Source: Uloborus plumipes (lineage: Eukaryota; Arthropoda; Arachnida; Araneae; Uloboridae). From it: a stretch of 64,000 bases of DNA. The notes beneath the pieces were generated by a model, which made no database searches, was not told the origin of the DNA, and was given only the letters and a program-made list of their open reading frames with translations. How positions within the stretch are numbered: the stretch's first letter is position 1; every line of letters begins with the position of its first letter. Made by a program: the position numbers and the translations under genes. Location of the stretch: positions 62,001-126,000 of the forward strand of contig JAXGGA010001074.1 in NCBI GenBank assembly GCA_038373865.1, given 5' to 3'. Below are positions 24,418 to 35,783 of this stretch, one piece after another.

Positions 24418-24752
24418 AAATATTGCAGCGTAGTATAGTGTTACCAGGTGGCGCTTTGTGTTGTATATTACCTAAATACAAAGTTTCATGGTCATTTGAA
24501 GACGAGAAACATTTTTTAAAAAATCTGAAAAGTATCTCCTGAATCAAATACATGGAAGCGCAAAACTTTAAACAGCGATATCTCAGCGAGAGCTCGACTG
24601 CATATGCCACTTTTGCGCTAAGCACGGCTGTAATACCCATCCTCACGATTCAAGATCGCCAAATGAAAAGCGCCGAAACTTCTCACAGCTTTCAAGAGCG
24701 GATCCATAGGGGGGTCATGGGGGTCATGACCCCTCCCTTAAGCAACCAAATA

Positions 24753-25979
24753 CACTGAAGTGACAAAAGTCATGGGATACCTCTTAATATCGTGTCGGCC
24801 CTCCTTTTGCCCGGCGAAGTGCAACAACTCGACGTGGCATGGACTCAACAAGTCGTTGGAAGTCTTCTGCAGGAATATTGAGCCATGCTGTCTCGATAGA
24901 CGTCCATAATTGTGAAAGCGTTGATGGGGCAGGATTTTGGGCACGAACAGACCTCTCGATGGTGTCCCATAAATGCTCAATGGGATTCATGTCGGGCGAT
25001 CTAGGTGGCCAAATCATTCGTTGGAATTGTCCAGAATTTTCTTCAAACCAATTGCGAACAGTTGTGGCCCGGTGACATGGCGCATTGTCATCCATAAAAA
25101 TCCCATCGTTGTTTGGGTACATGAAGTCCATGAATGGCTGCAAGTGATCTCCAAGTAGCTGCACATAAGCATTTCCAGTCAATGTTCGGTCCAGTCGCAC
25201 TAGAGGACCAAGTCCATGCCATGAAAAAACAGCCCACACCATTACGGAGCCACCACCAGCTTGAACAGTGCCTTGCTGACAGTTTGGGTCCATGGCTTCG
25301 TGGGGTCTGCGCCACACTCGAACCCTACCATCGGCTCTTACCAGCTGAAATCGTGACTCATCGGACCAGGCCACGGTTTTCCATTCATCTAGGGACCAAC
25401 CGATATGCTCACGTGCCCACGAGAGTCGCTGCAAGCGATGTCGTTCTGTCAGTAAAGGCACTCGAGTCGGTCTTCTGCTGGAATAGCCCAAGAAATCCAA
25501 ATTTCTCCGCACAGTTCTAGCAGACACGTCCATTGTACGTCCCACATTGATTTCTACGGTGATTTGACGCAGTGTTGCTTGTCTGTTAGAATTTACGACT
25601 CTTTGCAGACGTCGCCGGTCTCGATCTTTAAGTGCAGGCGGTCGACCACTGCGCTGTCCATGGTGGGATGTTATGCCTGAAATTTCATACTCTCGGCACA
25701 CTCTTGACACAGTGGATCTGGGAATGTTGAATTCTCTAACGATTTCCGAAATGGCATGACCCATGCGTCTAGCTCCAACTAACATTCCGCGTTCAAAGTC
25801 TGTTAATTCACGTCGTGCGGTCATCATCACGTTAAACACGTTAAAACCTCTTCACATGAATAACTTGAACAGAAATGAAAGCTCTGTAAAAGCACTGCGC
25901 ATTTATACCTGTTCTATGCGATGCTACTGCCATCTGAAAATTTGCATATTGCTATCCCATGACTTTTGTCACTTCAGTG
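24753..25979 (-). mobile_element. Tc1-like DNA transposon, structurally intact
   Basis: 1227 bp flanked by TA (24751-24752 and 25980-25981). Its terminal inverted repeats are 27 bp and identical by eye (CACTGAAGTGACAAAAGTCA...). It contains one uninterrupted minus-strand transposase frame. With intact frame and matching ends, this is the copy most likely to have been mobile recently. It is inserted in the hAT-type MITE at 24693-26119, so it is younger than that MITE. Confidence 0.93.
24784..25827 (-). CDS. Tc1-like transposase, intact
   Basis: 347 residues from the first ATG (25827); a second ATG follows at once, and upstream in-frame GTG codons are unlikely starts. A Tc1/mariner transposase binds the TIRs and performs cut-and-paste at TA in the nucleus. 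Domains: first helix-turn-helix about residues 8-50, a GRPP linker at 61-64, second helix-turn-helix about 65-120, then a DDE catalytic core. Catalytic residues: D156 in WSDESRF, D247 in DDNAPCH, E284 in NPIEHLW. The last two are separated by 36 residues, unlike the 34 of classic Tc1. The C-terminus ends GGPTRY. No stop or frameshift is seen, and the length is normal. Expression cannot be judged from sequence. Confidence 0.93.
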   Translation of the reverse strand: MMTARRELTDFERGMLVGARRMGHAISEIVREFNIPRSTVSRVCREYEISGITSHHGQRSGRPPALKDRDRRRLQRVVNSNRQATLRQITVEINVGRTMDVSARTVRRNLDFLGYSSRRPTRVPLLTERHRLQRLSWAREHIGWSLDEWKTVAWSDESRFQLVRADGRVRVWRRPHEAMDPNCQQGTVQAGGGSVMVWAVFSWHGLGPLVRLDRTLTGNAYVQLLGDHLQPFMDFMYPNNDGIFMDDNAPCHRATTVRNWFEENSGQFQRMIWPPRSPDMNPIEHLWDTIERSVRAQNPAPSTLSQLWTSIETAWLNIPAEDFQRLVESMPRRVVALRRAKGGPTRY

Positions 25980-26282
25980 TATAGCAAAAAACTGTATTTT
26001 TGGGTCTAATATTGCGAAAAAACTACTAAACACCCCCCATTTATGCTCAAAAATTGCCCTTTGACCCCCCCCCTTCCGAAAATGACCCCCTCCTTAACCA
26101 CTAGCTGAATCCGCCCTTGACAGCTTTTACTAAACACGTACCAACCGAAAAAATGATGATACCATTTACTATTTTCTCATCCAAATTTATGATAGCCAGC
26201 ATCACAAAATTCAGGGCATCTAATGATAGGATTATTTTTTTAATCAATATAAATCAATTATCATTTGCTAAAATGAGATTAA

Positions 26283-26458
26283 GGGCGGAATTCGAATGAA
26301 ACGCTGCATCTGCAAAAGTGAGTTGCGCACGAAAATTTTTGCGTGCGTTTGCTCAAAAGCGTTGAATTGGTGCTTTTCGTTTCACGAGAATCCGAAAACC
26401 CGAAAATTTGCGCGCGAACGCACTTTTGCAGATGCAGCGTTTTACCTGAATTCCGTCC
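26283..26458. mobile_element. PIF/Harbinger-like MITE, GGGCGGAATTC family
   Basis: 176 bp with TAA on both sides (26280-26282 and 26459-26461). Long inverted termini start GGGCGGAATTC / GGACGGAATTC and include ACGCTGCATCTGCAAAAGTG and its inverse. The 3-bp TAA duplication and GG start suit PIF/Harbinger. Open frames on both strands here are artefacts of the palindrome. Confidence 0.8.
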
Positions 26459-26580
26459 TAAAACTTGGGAACTCTCAATAAATATGCTATAAAAAATTAA
26501 TAAAATTTTAAATTGCATTTTTGACAAGTGTATTTGCTAACCTCAACTTCAACGCAACTGTGCAATTTGATTGCAAGGTA

Positions 26581-26809
26581 GGGGTCTCAGTGGCCGAACG
26601 GTCTAAAGTGTGTTGCCGATAACTCTGAGACGGTGGGTTCGACTCCCACCCTAGCTCCGGATGTATTTTCTTCCTTAGTGATGTAACTCTTTCATACATT
26701 GTCTGTACAAGATATATGTAATAAAAATCATGTGTAATGGAGGCAAGACACTCGATTGTAGTCCTCATCAAAACCTGGGCATATAGCCCCAAACGAAACG
26801 AAACGAAAC
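26581..26809 (+). mobile_element. tRNA-derived SINE, third family, complete
   Basis: 229 bp with a perfect 12-bp TSD GATTGCAAGGTA (26569-26580 and 26810-26821). The head resembles a class II (Leu/Ser-like) tRNA: A-box region CAGTGGCCGAACGGTC and B-box GGGTTCGACTCCC. The 3' end is a short tandem tail (AAACG)n. The minus-strand frame to 26945 is an artefact. Confidence 0.92.
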
Positions 26810-26821
26810 GATTGCAAGGTA

Positions 26822-27496
26822 CACGGATTGGCAACGAGCATTTAAGTAGATTGCATGTCGTTATTATGTGTTTTTCTGCAGTCGTTAGTGAGATTTGAGA
26901 TAGTGAAAGAGTGGTTTTTTCCAGTTCAATAAAAAGTTGACGCATTGGAATAATAGTGTGAAAAGAAGAAATGTTGTGGTCAGTAACTGATTTAACTGAT
27001 CATCATGGGACAAGCAAGGCCAAGCAACTTTCATCCGGTCTCAAGAACTCTTCTTCCTTTCATAGACAGTGAGTGTTTTATATTAATTACCATCAACAAT
27101 TGTTTTGTGACTTACTGTGTTGTTATATAATTCGAATGCTTACTGTTACTATAATGATAATTTGCATTATTATTAACATTTTCACCTCTTAATTGATTAC
27201 ATTCCAAACTTTTGCTTTAACTGTTTACCGTCTCTCTTTTTTTTTTTTTGAATGAAAACTGCTTCAAAATATAGGTATATTTTACGTTCGAAGAAACATT
27301 CGAAAAATACATGCACTAAATTTTCTCAAATTATGTTAAGAATTTAGTTAAAAACCAAAATTTTTTACACATAACTATTGTATTACCCAATATGTCATGA
27401 AATTTAATTTATTAAATCATTGAACAATAAATTAGATAATTGATGAAAACAAGAAATAGTATTTCTCAGATGCCTGAGCATTATGCATTCATAATT
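26822..27496. other. No gene seen
   Basis: AT-rich sequence with no open frame of note and no repeat edges I recognise. Confidence 0.45.
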
Positions 27497-27864
27497 ATAA
27501 AGCACTAAATACTTTCTTGAGAAATTAATTAACGTAAAGAAGCTCTAAATATTTATATTATAAGCAATACCCAATCTTGTGATTGGGATACTCCAGTTTT
27601 TAATTGCAGAATTTCTTGAATATCACATAAATATCAGGAAAATAAATGAGGTCTTTTCGTTTGATGTAGGATATTTTATGACAAATTTCATTTGATGGGC
27701 TACTAACTGAGCATGGTGACAAAGAACAAGGGTATCCTCCTGTTTATAGCCATCAATCAGGAACATCCCAATCACAAGATTGGGTATTGCTTATGAGATA
27801 AAAATTCGAAGCTCCTTTATTTTAATTGATTTTTCAAGAAATTCTTTAGTACTTACCCCTTTAT
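27497..27864. mobile_element. Foldback element with about 90-bp inverted arms
   Basis: Arms at about 27497-27591 and 27760-27864 are inverse complements. The inner 30 bp (ATAAGCAATACCCAATCTTG and on to GATTGGGAT) match almost perfectly, with decreasing identity outward. The spacer is about 170 bp. No clear TSD, so the superfamily is open. Confidence 0.72.
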
Positions 27865-28182
27865 ACCCTTATTCTTTGTTGCAGTATTATTTTGCAGAAA
27901 ATAGAATGTATGCTTTATAGTATCTGTGAACTAGTATTTTAGTGAGTAAACCTATTCTTGTCAGTTCTTATCAGTGCTCAACACATGTCAATTTTATAAA
28001 GATCAGTATGGGAATAAATTAGTTGCACTAATTTTAATTCTTCGAGCATGGCTTTATATTAAATTATTTATCTAATTATTTTGTAAATATTTAACTGTTA
28101 ATAAGGTAAAATGGACTTCGATGCTGAAATTAATAGCTCTTTATCACCATGCTCAGTTAGTAGCCCATCAAATGAAATTTGT

Positions 28183-28338
28183 CATCCCTTGTCTATAGAA
28201 ACATTCTTATTCATTCTTTCATTAGAACCGATGTTGCGTTTTAGTCATTTAAATAGGGTTGTTCACTTATACGTCTCTCTCACTTATGCGTTTTTTTCTG
28301 TTGGTCTCTTGGGCCGGCGCATAAGTGAGATTTCACTG
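28183..28338 (-). mobile_element. CAGTGAACTC-family MITE, truncated copy
   Basis: Only the last 156 bp or so of the element (orientation as in 35784-36342) remain. They end GGCGCATAAGTGAGATTTCACTG followed by TA at 28339-28340; the other terminus is missing. Confidence 0.82.
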
Positions 28339-29213
28339 TAGTTTGTTGGCGGAATGTGTTTAATTATTATTTAATTAGCCGAGGCAACAGTTTCGGGACG
28401 CTATTCACAAACTCAAAGAGATAAGACCTAAGAATTTGGGGGAAACGTTTAACACCATATACCGAATGCTGTCCTGTCGTGGGAAATGATTTTTTGAAAT
28501 CTGCAGAAATGATTTTTTGAGATATTGGAAGAAAGTCATTTTAGGATTCCATACTATTGATATGCAAACTCTACAATTTAAATGTTTCTTTTCTTTTTTT
28601 TTAGTTTTATTTATGTATTTTATTTTTATTTTTTTTTATTTTTTATTCATTTATCAATTAATTTCTTAATTTACGTTTTTATTTAAACAAAAACCAGAAA
28701 GGCAAAATCTCTACTAATAATAAAGCCGAAAGTTTGTCTCTCTTTCTGTCTGTCTGTTACTCGCGTAGCGCCAAAACCGTTCGGTCGATTTTTCATGCCA
28801 CTTGGCCCAAAATTAGTTTGTAGCATGTAGTTTTGCACCTCGAAGCGATTTTTCGAAAATTCCATTTCGTTCTTTTTCTATTCGAATTCTTAGCGGAAAT
28901 TCGATAAAATAGGGAAGAAATATTTCACACACATTTTCAAGTCTTATGTTATCCGAAAGCTTGAAATTTTCTGCACAAAATGAAGTTTTTTCGAAGTTTC
29001 TACGATCATCGGGAGAGCTGTAACAATCGTTTTTAGAATCCCGAAATTCAAGGCTTACCTTCAGTAAAGCAAGCCAAACGATTCTAAAATGGTTGAGCTT
29101 TAGAATAAAATTTGTTTGAAAAGAGGGATAAAATTATTTTATCAACGGAAATCAACTTTTCATGTTGTTACTATGGTTACGTGTTCATACTTATTTTTGT
29201 TTCGTTCTTTTTC

Positions 29214-29505
29214 CAGGGTTGCCAGCGTCAATCTTCGTAGGCTACGGCCAGACGTAGTATTTTTGATTCTACGGTAGTATTTTTTCGGCCCAAATAAGGA
29301 GCGTAGTATTTTTCTGGCAACCCTGTTTCCAATACACTAATGACTTAATTAAAAGATTTGGCGGATTTTTTTTTTTTTTTTCATTTTCATAGATTTTGCA
29401 TTTCAGCAACATTGATTTTGGCAACGTTTGGAAACAGTAGTATTTTGTAATATTTTTCTTGGAGGAGGCGTAGTATTTTTTTGTTTCAATTCTCTGGCAA
29501 CCCTG
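29214..29505. mobile_element. hAT-type MITE, CAGGGTTGCCAG family
   Basis: 292 bp flanked by the 8-bp duplication TCTTTTTC (29206-29213 and 29506-29513). Termini are CAGGGTTGCCAG and its inverse CTGGCAACCCTG. A third terminus-like CTGGCAACCCTG occurs at about 29314-29325. The word CGTAGTATTTTT is repeated four times or more inside. Confidence 0.87.
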
Positions 29506-29521
29506 TCTTTTTCCCGGTGAA

Positions 29522-29639
29522 GATGCTTTGGGACCCTGCTTGGCGCGTTTTCAAAAAGTCAACTACGCAAAATAGCTAGGCTTACCACGCTTGGCGCGCC
29601 TATCGTTCATTTAGCGAGAAAAGGGTACCTAAAGCACAC
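29522..29639. mobile_element. Short MITE, GTGCTTTGGGTCCC family
   Basis: Ends ATGCTTTGGGACCCTGCTTGG (left) and GTGCTTTAGGTACCCTTTTC (right, inward), plus internal TTGGCGCG words. It matches the termini of 32063-32412. Confidence 0.65.
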
Positions 29640-30397
29640 ATTAACGAAATATCGTATCAATTGCGATATTGCATCGTTTTTTTAAAGTGTTTCATTTCGG
29701 AAAATGTATTGTTTTGTTTTTTAAGCTAGGAAAGAAAACTTTCTTCTTCTTTTAAACTTTGGTAAGATTTCTGTTGGTTCCTGTTATCAACAAAATTGTT
29801 CTTATTTTCTCTTTTGGCTTATTTTTGTCCATCTCCCTTAGGGCTGCATTCGCATGTTCCAAGAGGGTGTTTTACCCCATTTATCGGGTAAATCAGTGTT
29901 TTCAATGCAAGGTGATATGAATTGGTTAACAAAAGTGATATGAATTGGCACGACCACTTGGCGATATATCGCCAAGCTTTTGATCGCCAAGTATTTGACG
30001 CCAATTGGCGATTTTTTTTTTTTTTTTTTATTTAGGTTCAATTTGGCGCTGTTGGCGATATTTTGCGAAAAATCCACTGAATGATGTTAAAATCGACGAT
30101 ATTTAGGAGATTAATCATTGTAAAACATTTTTTTGCATTGTTTCGTAGCAAACTAGGGATACAAATGTTTGAATTGTTATCTTGCTCACTCCATGCACTA
30201 TTTTAGCACTTAAGGCATCTACTAAGAAATTTACACGTAAAATTAAATAGTGTGGGGTCCATAGCAGATCTTTATATCACTTTGAAGGAATTATAGTTGA
30301 AAAAAACTAAAATAGAGCATTTTTTCTGCTATATCAATTATTTTACAAATGAACTTTTAATTTTATACCACGGGCAAAGCCGTGCGGGTACCGCTAG

Positions 30398-32062
30398 TGG
30401 TATAATAAAGCTAAAGCACAGTAAATAAAAAAGAGAAAAAAGAAAAGAAATGGAAAAATGAAAACTGAAAAAAAAAAAAAAAAAACTCACACTGCCCATT
30501 ATATTCCAACTACACAGTGCAGTTTTATCTTCATTGTAAAATTTCCGAAAATGAGATTGTGTAACAATTATTTACTGCAAAGCACCGCCAACTCAGCCAT
30601 TTCGATCCATGGACTGCATTTTCGCACTTATTGTGCGCTCATCAGCATGGAATAGGAAAGTAGCCGAGTTGGAGGCAAAAATCCTCTTATAGAGCAAAGA
30701 AAGCGAAAAAGACTGGTAGCTAATGTGAATTTAGAGTACCAGCGAGCGACTGCATATGGAAATGGTACAACTCGTAAATTTTAACTCAGAGCTCGGGTAT
30801 TATTTACTGGTCAGACTACACATGAATCTCAGTGCATTTCTTATTCGCATGTTACAGGATATGCATAGTTAAATTTAATCACATAAGCTCCATTACTCTT
30901 AATTACTATATCTGCACATTACCATATTCTGGTGAAATAAAATGTTGCATTAGTAAACTCTGGTGACATGAAAAATGAACTACCCATCCGCGTACAGACA
31001 GTTCCAATGACTCTCTTTCCCTTAGTATAAACGGATGTTCTTCACTTCAACTCATCCGATGCAATCTGCAGAATTGAGCTGTCTAGTTCTGTCGCCTCCA
31101 CGCATTCTAGCAGTCAATTTTTATGTGTAACTGTGACTGTGACTCGTTTATTAACTGGCGCCTGATGGAAATGAAGTGAAATAATGATGAATAATGGAAA
31201 ATTGGCGACGAAAGTCGTTCGGGCGATAGTTCCAGAGGCTGCCAATCGATACACGCTGTTGAATGCATTCGCCCGTGTTAAGTATGCTTGTTGCGCTTGC
31301 TGCTTAGGGTGAAAGTGGTATGTTTCAACATTACTAGAAAACTAGCTGTTGTTCTTGTATTTGCTTCTAAAAGTTGTTTTCGCTCCACAAAACTTGTTGA
31401 ATTAGAGGTTAAATTACACTGCGCGGCAATAATAATAATATTAAAAAAAAAAACTTTGGAAATACTTCTGACACCATTCTTATACAAATTTTTATGCAAA
31501 ATGACCCACTGGAATATGACCTTTATTTTTTCCCATTCACCACGGTTATTAGAATTTTTCCACTCACAAACCACGCACTTTTTTAAAGACTTTTTCTGTA
31601 CTTGCTTCTGTCATGGTTTTCTCGTTTTGCTTCCGGTTGCAGAGTTAAATCCAGCCGCGTGAACTTTAACGCACTTCCGCTTTATAGTGAAGCGAGCAGA
31701 TTGGCTTACGTGGTTTTGAGTCGAGTACAATCATTGGCAGGACTACGACTGGAAGCTTGAAATCCGACTGAAATTGTTGGAGATAAATCTTTCAATATTA
31801 AAGCAAAAGAAGAAATGAAACGAATGAGATTAGCTAGCAATCAACATATTAGTCAAGTTCCAAAATTTGCTTAAGTGACTTATTAAAAAAGGCTAAGGGC
31901 CGTAGAAAATGCATTGGTAATTCTTCAAATTGAACATTACGCTTTATGGCGTTTGACTCAAAGTAAATTGATAAATTAACAAAAAAACGAAATATTCTCA
32001 TGAATAAAAAATAAAGCGTTTGTGAATAGCATTTTTAACGGCGTTGGTTATTTTGGTGAAAA
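30398..32062. other. No gene seen
   Basis: AT-rich. The overlapping frames at 31278-31574 (-) and 31288-31662 (+) are mutual shadows with no recognisable domain. Confidence 0.4.
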
Positions 32063-32412
32063 TGCACTTTGGGTCCCTGCTTGGCGCATTTTCACAAAGT
32101 CGCCAACTGGCACGTTTTTCCTTGTTGTCTCGCGTAGTTGAAAGCTCTAAGAGACATTACGCAAAAATGGCATTTCTATGACAGGAATTCAAGTGAAACA
32201 CGGACGATCGCAACTCACCAATGCAATCGCAAATTCCCAAATTTGGATACGTTGCAATCGTTATGAGATGCGATTCTAATGTAATTCGACTTCCAGTAGT
32301 GATTGCAATTTGCGATCGCCTCGAGGCGATTGCAATGGTGTTTCACTTGAATACGGCCCTATGGCGGCAAAACCGAAATCCTTGTTTGGCGAGAAAAGGG
32401 ACCCAAAGCACA
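32063..32412. mobile_element. GTGCTTTGGGTCCC-family MITE with an inner MITE
   Basis: Inverted ends TGCACTTTGGGTCCC and TGTGCTTTGGGTCCC. Inside, about 32185-32352, is a second inverted-repeat unit with ends AATTCAAGTGAAACAC and ATTCAAGTGAAACACCATTG. It is full of GCGATTGCAA-type words. The open frame 32221-32436 (+) lies within and is not a gene. Confidence 0.68.
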
Positions 32413-32603
32413 GGTCAACCGTTATTTTCTTGGTGAATTATGCTTAACGACGTTTGTCTTCACGCAATTCTAAATAAATTTTAAAACGAAAAAACTTTGA
32501 AATAAAATATAAAAAAAACTTTTTAAATTTAAAGACTATTTCCGTCCGCTCATTCGCACTAAAAAGTATGAAATAAACTAAGTATTCGATCGATATAGTG
32601 ATT

Positions 32604-32937
32604 ATAGTGTTCAGAAATTTCAGTTCATCTTTATGTATTTATATTAACGTTAATGCTAAAGCAGGCAATGTAATAAGTAATTCTTTTCTTGATTATAATG
32701 CTCAAAAATTCCAGCTCATCTTGATATATTTATATTTACGTTAATGATAAAGCAGCCAATAAAGTTTAAATTAAAATTTGATTTAAGAAATAGGCGGTAT
32801 ACTGTTTATCACGAATAGTTTTTACTATACCGCCTATTTCTTAAATCAAATTTTCAATTTAAACTTTATTGGCTGCTTTATCATTAACGTAAATATAAAT
32901 ATATCAAGATGAGCTGGAATTTTTGAGCATTATAATC
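32604..32937. repeat. Near-perfect long hairpin plus a direct relic copy
   Basis: Left arm 32691-32801 and right arm 32826-32937 are inverse complements over about 111 bp, with one small difference (near 32770 and 32853). The spacer is 24 bases. Upstream, 32604-32690 is a diverged direct copy of the left arm (e.g. TTAACGTTAATGCTAAAGCAG). Transcription would give a stable hairpin RNA. Confidence 0.93.
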
Positions 32938-33702
32938 AAGCATTATAATCCCCAAGCACTGTCACAACCCCCCCTGGGGTGGGGTCGGTTGTGACATTTT
33001 TTCCTTTTTTTGTTTAATTTGGTCCTGTGAGTTAACTATTGTACTTAGGGAGAAAATTTTAGTGTTTATAAGCAGGCAAATAAACACTTTAACATAAAAA
33101 CAACTTTAAACCAGCTCACAGGCGTTGCTAAGGGATCTATGGAGGAGCAAATGAAAATTGTCACAACCGTACCGAGTCTCCCCTATGTCATAATCAGATT
33201 AACACTTCATTTTTTAACTTTTTTCCCAATTCATGATCTCGGTTTTGTTAATCATTAAGGATCTTAAGTTTCGTTTCCCTGAAGATTGCATACACTTTTT
33301 TCAAATTGCTTTAGTTCAGAAAAACAGTAATTGGGAGAATATGCGACAATTTAAAATACCCATAAACGTTCTAACATTAAAACGAACTGTAATACTATTA
33401 CAGCTATAATGCTTTCGGAAAGTTGACCTTTAGACATAGACAATGTTTTCCGCTTTTTCCGGAGCTAAGAAAGGTATTTGGTCTTAAATTAATTTGGACT
33501 ACTTTTTTACAGAAGTATTTAAACTCAATTCAGAACCAAATACCCTTTCCTACTACCCAAAAAGAGAGAAATAATGTTTATGTTTCAAGACTACTTTCCG
33601 AGCAGCAGCACAAGGTTGTTTTCTCTGCGTTTGCATTACTTAAGCAGTGAAACCACATTTCCGTAGTTTTCCGAATCCGTGTCTTTCTTTTTTTTTTTTT
33701 TT
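32938..33702. other. No gene seen
   Basis: The open frame 33423-33650 (+) has no domain I recognise. A phrase resembling TCACAACC occurs near 32962 and is inverted near 32985. Confidence 0.4.
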
Positions 33703-33712
33703 TCATTTATTT

Positions 33713-33747
<35 letters not shown>

Positions 33748-33755
33748 TTTTTTTT
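33703..33755. repeat. (TTTA)n microsatellite
   Basis: About 53 bp of ATTT repeats within a longer T-rich stretch (33680-33830). Confidence 0.93.
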
Positions 33756-33839
33756 TGATTTTACTAATTTATTTTTTTTTCGTTTTTTTTTCTTGTTATT
33801 TTTTGCAATTATTTTTTAATTTACATTAAGGGGCTAGTG

Positions 33840-35783
33840 AAGAAACTTGTTTTTCTTTTTACTATTTTTTTTATAATTCTTTATTTGTTTTATTTTATAA
33901 TGCGCTTTATCTATTAAATTATTATTAGCATTTTTTTTCACATTTATATACACGAGGGCTTGTAAATGAATTGGAATAGTTTGTGAACACTTTGCTTGAC
34001 GCCAAATGCGATGTACAAAAATAGATAGTTTAGACGAGATTTATTTTATGCTAGCTAGCAGTGCTCTGTAGTAGTTGCATTATCTAAACAAAACTGGTTT
34101 CCTAAGCTGGAACTAGGCATCGAAGAAACTAAATAAATTCTATCTACTTACACGTACTATGAACAGTTTGCTTGTATTCTGAAATCCTATTTGGCTTCCT
34201 CTGATCCATGATTCATTTCACCTAACAGTGAACAAAAAAAAAAAAAAAAACTTCTCTTATTCTACGTCATAATAAAAATTAAAAGTTCTCTGAAAATTCC
34301 TGAAGCTTGTAATTTTGGCGAGAAAATAAAAATCAGTTTAATTAATTCTCGAAAGTGTCCCTTCTTTTAGAGAGCTGAAAGAAAACTGCAAATTTTAGCA
34401 CAATAAATGCCTACGGGGACCATCTAATTACAAAGGAAAAAGTTGAAAATGTGGATTAAGCATTTAATTAGTCTGGTGATAAGGTAATTGTTTCTTTGGT
34501 GATGTGCGACGCAAACTCGGAGAGATTTAATTAAATCTTATTATCTTGTTTTATGATAGGGTGTTATTAAAGCTTCATTTCGAAAAAGTTTTCATTTGGA
34601 GAGAATAGGAAGTGGGTGTGCATTCCTTTTTAATTCCAGTTTCATGTTTTTCTGATAATACTGAGAAATTTAACGATTAATTGATGGTTTTAAACATAAT
34701 ATTGACAAGTATTTATAGCAACATTTGTGATTCTTTTATTCGCCAAATTTTCACCTATATTTGCCATTTATGCAGAAAAATATACGTACAAACAAAAATA
34801 AGGAATTTGTGTGAGCGTGTGAAGTATTGGAGTATTTAGATTTGAAGGTACGTATCAATTTAGCAGTTTTTAGTTTTCATTTTATTTTTAAAAAGCGTCA
34901 GATAAATCCGCTAGTATCCACCATAAAATGTTTGGCAATATCTGCTTCCATTTAAAGACTGGATAAGAATAAATTAGTTCAGTTTTGACTTAGAAAGGTA
35001 TATTTGTGAATAATTCACTAATTATGATTTTAAATGGATTGAGTAAAACTCGACAGACTTGAAAGTTGGCTAAACAAAAAAATATTAACTTTTAACAAAG
35101 ATGATTTTAACTAGGCTGTTACTTTAAAGTTAATATCATCATGGTGACAAAGTACTGTTACGCTCCAAAACAGGCATTTGTTCTATTGTTTTGTAATTGT
35201 TTCTCTCTGTAAAAGTCAATGGCAACTTACAGTGATTTTACAAAGTTTCGCCAAGAAAAAGCAAGTTAATAGCATATTTAGATACATAAAAAAGAAAAGC
35301 AGCTGAACATCACACTGTAATTGGTGGCGTATTTTCAACGTGTAATAGCAATGTACACCGTATTTTATTTTTCTTTTTTCTGTCCTTTAAATCAAGGGTG
35401 CTCAAACTTTCAGGCTGTGTCACACTGATAAAAGTTCTTTTAATTCAATCCTTCTCCTTCAAGCAAACGTGGTCACTGAATTAGTATTATCGTAATTTGG
35501 AACTAAAATTGGTTAGGATAGCTAAAACCAGTTACATGAATATTGAGAAAATTTTGTACACAAAGTTTAATATTACTACTCCTAGATTTATTTTTAGCAT
35601 ATTATTAGAGCACGTTAAATCGAGGAACCATAAAACTAAATGAGAATCAAATTGGGGCATTTGAGTGAAGCTGTCACGCTGTGCCGCTCACTTTTACAAA
35701 ATGAATGGTCATTTGCAATGGCAAACTTAGTATTTTGCACTATGTATGCGATGATAACATAAAAATTTAGATATACAGAGATA
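33840..35783. other. No gene seen
   Basis: AT-rich. AAGGGTGCTCAAACTTT near 35394 resembles a hAT-type terminus, but no partner end was found. Confidence 0.4.

Larger units (their letters stand above)
24693..26119. mobile_element. hAT-type MITE, split by a Tc1-like transposon
   Basis: The outer element has an 8-bp duplication ACAGCTTT (24685-24692 and 26120-26127). Termini are CAAGAGCGGATCCA (left) and CAAGGGCGGATTCA (right, inward). G-rich and C-rich tracts follow. Without the 1.23-kb Tc1 insertion it is about 198 bp. No coding capacity. Confidence 0.82.
28708..30397 (+). mobile_element. Helitron-like element with nested MITEs
   Basis: Starts TCTCTACTAATAATAAAGCC. Its 3' end has the hairpin CACGGGCAAAGCCGTG, then CGGGTACCGCTAG (ends 30397). 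About 1.69 kb including a nested hAT-type MITE (29214-29505) and a second MITE (29522-29639). Around 29960-30060 the word TTGGCGAT is repeated in both orientations (GGCGATATATCGCC). No Rep/helicase frame; non-autonomous. Confidence 0.78.

Noticed and set aside
24839..25520. Plus-strand frames of 61-128 codons
   Set aside because: Shadows of the intact Tc1-like transposase on the opposite strand.
26508..26945. 145-codon minus-strand frame
   Set aside because: Mostly the antisense of the SINE at 26581-26809.
35394..35700. hAT-type MITE beginning AAGGGTGCTCAAACTTT
   Set aside because: No matching inverted end or 8-bp duplication could be found.
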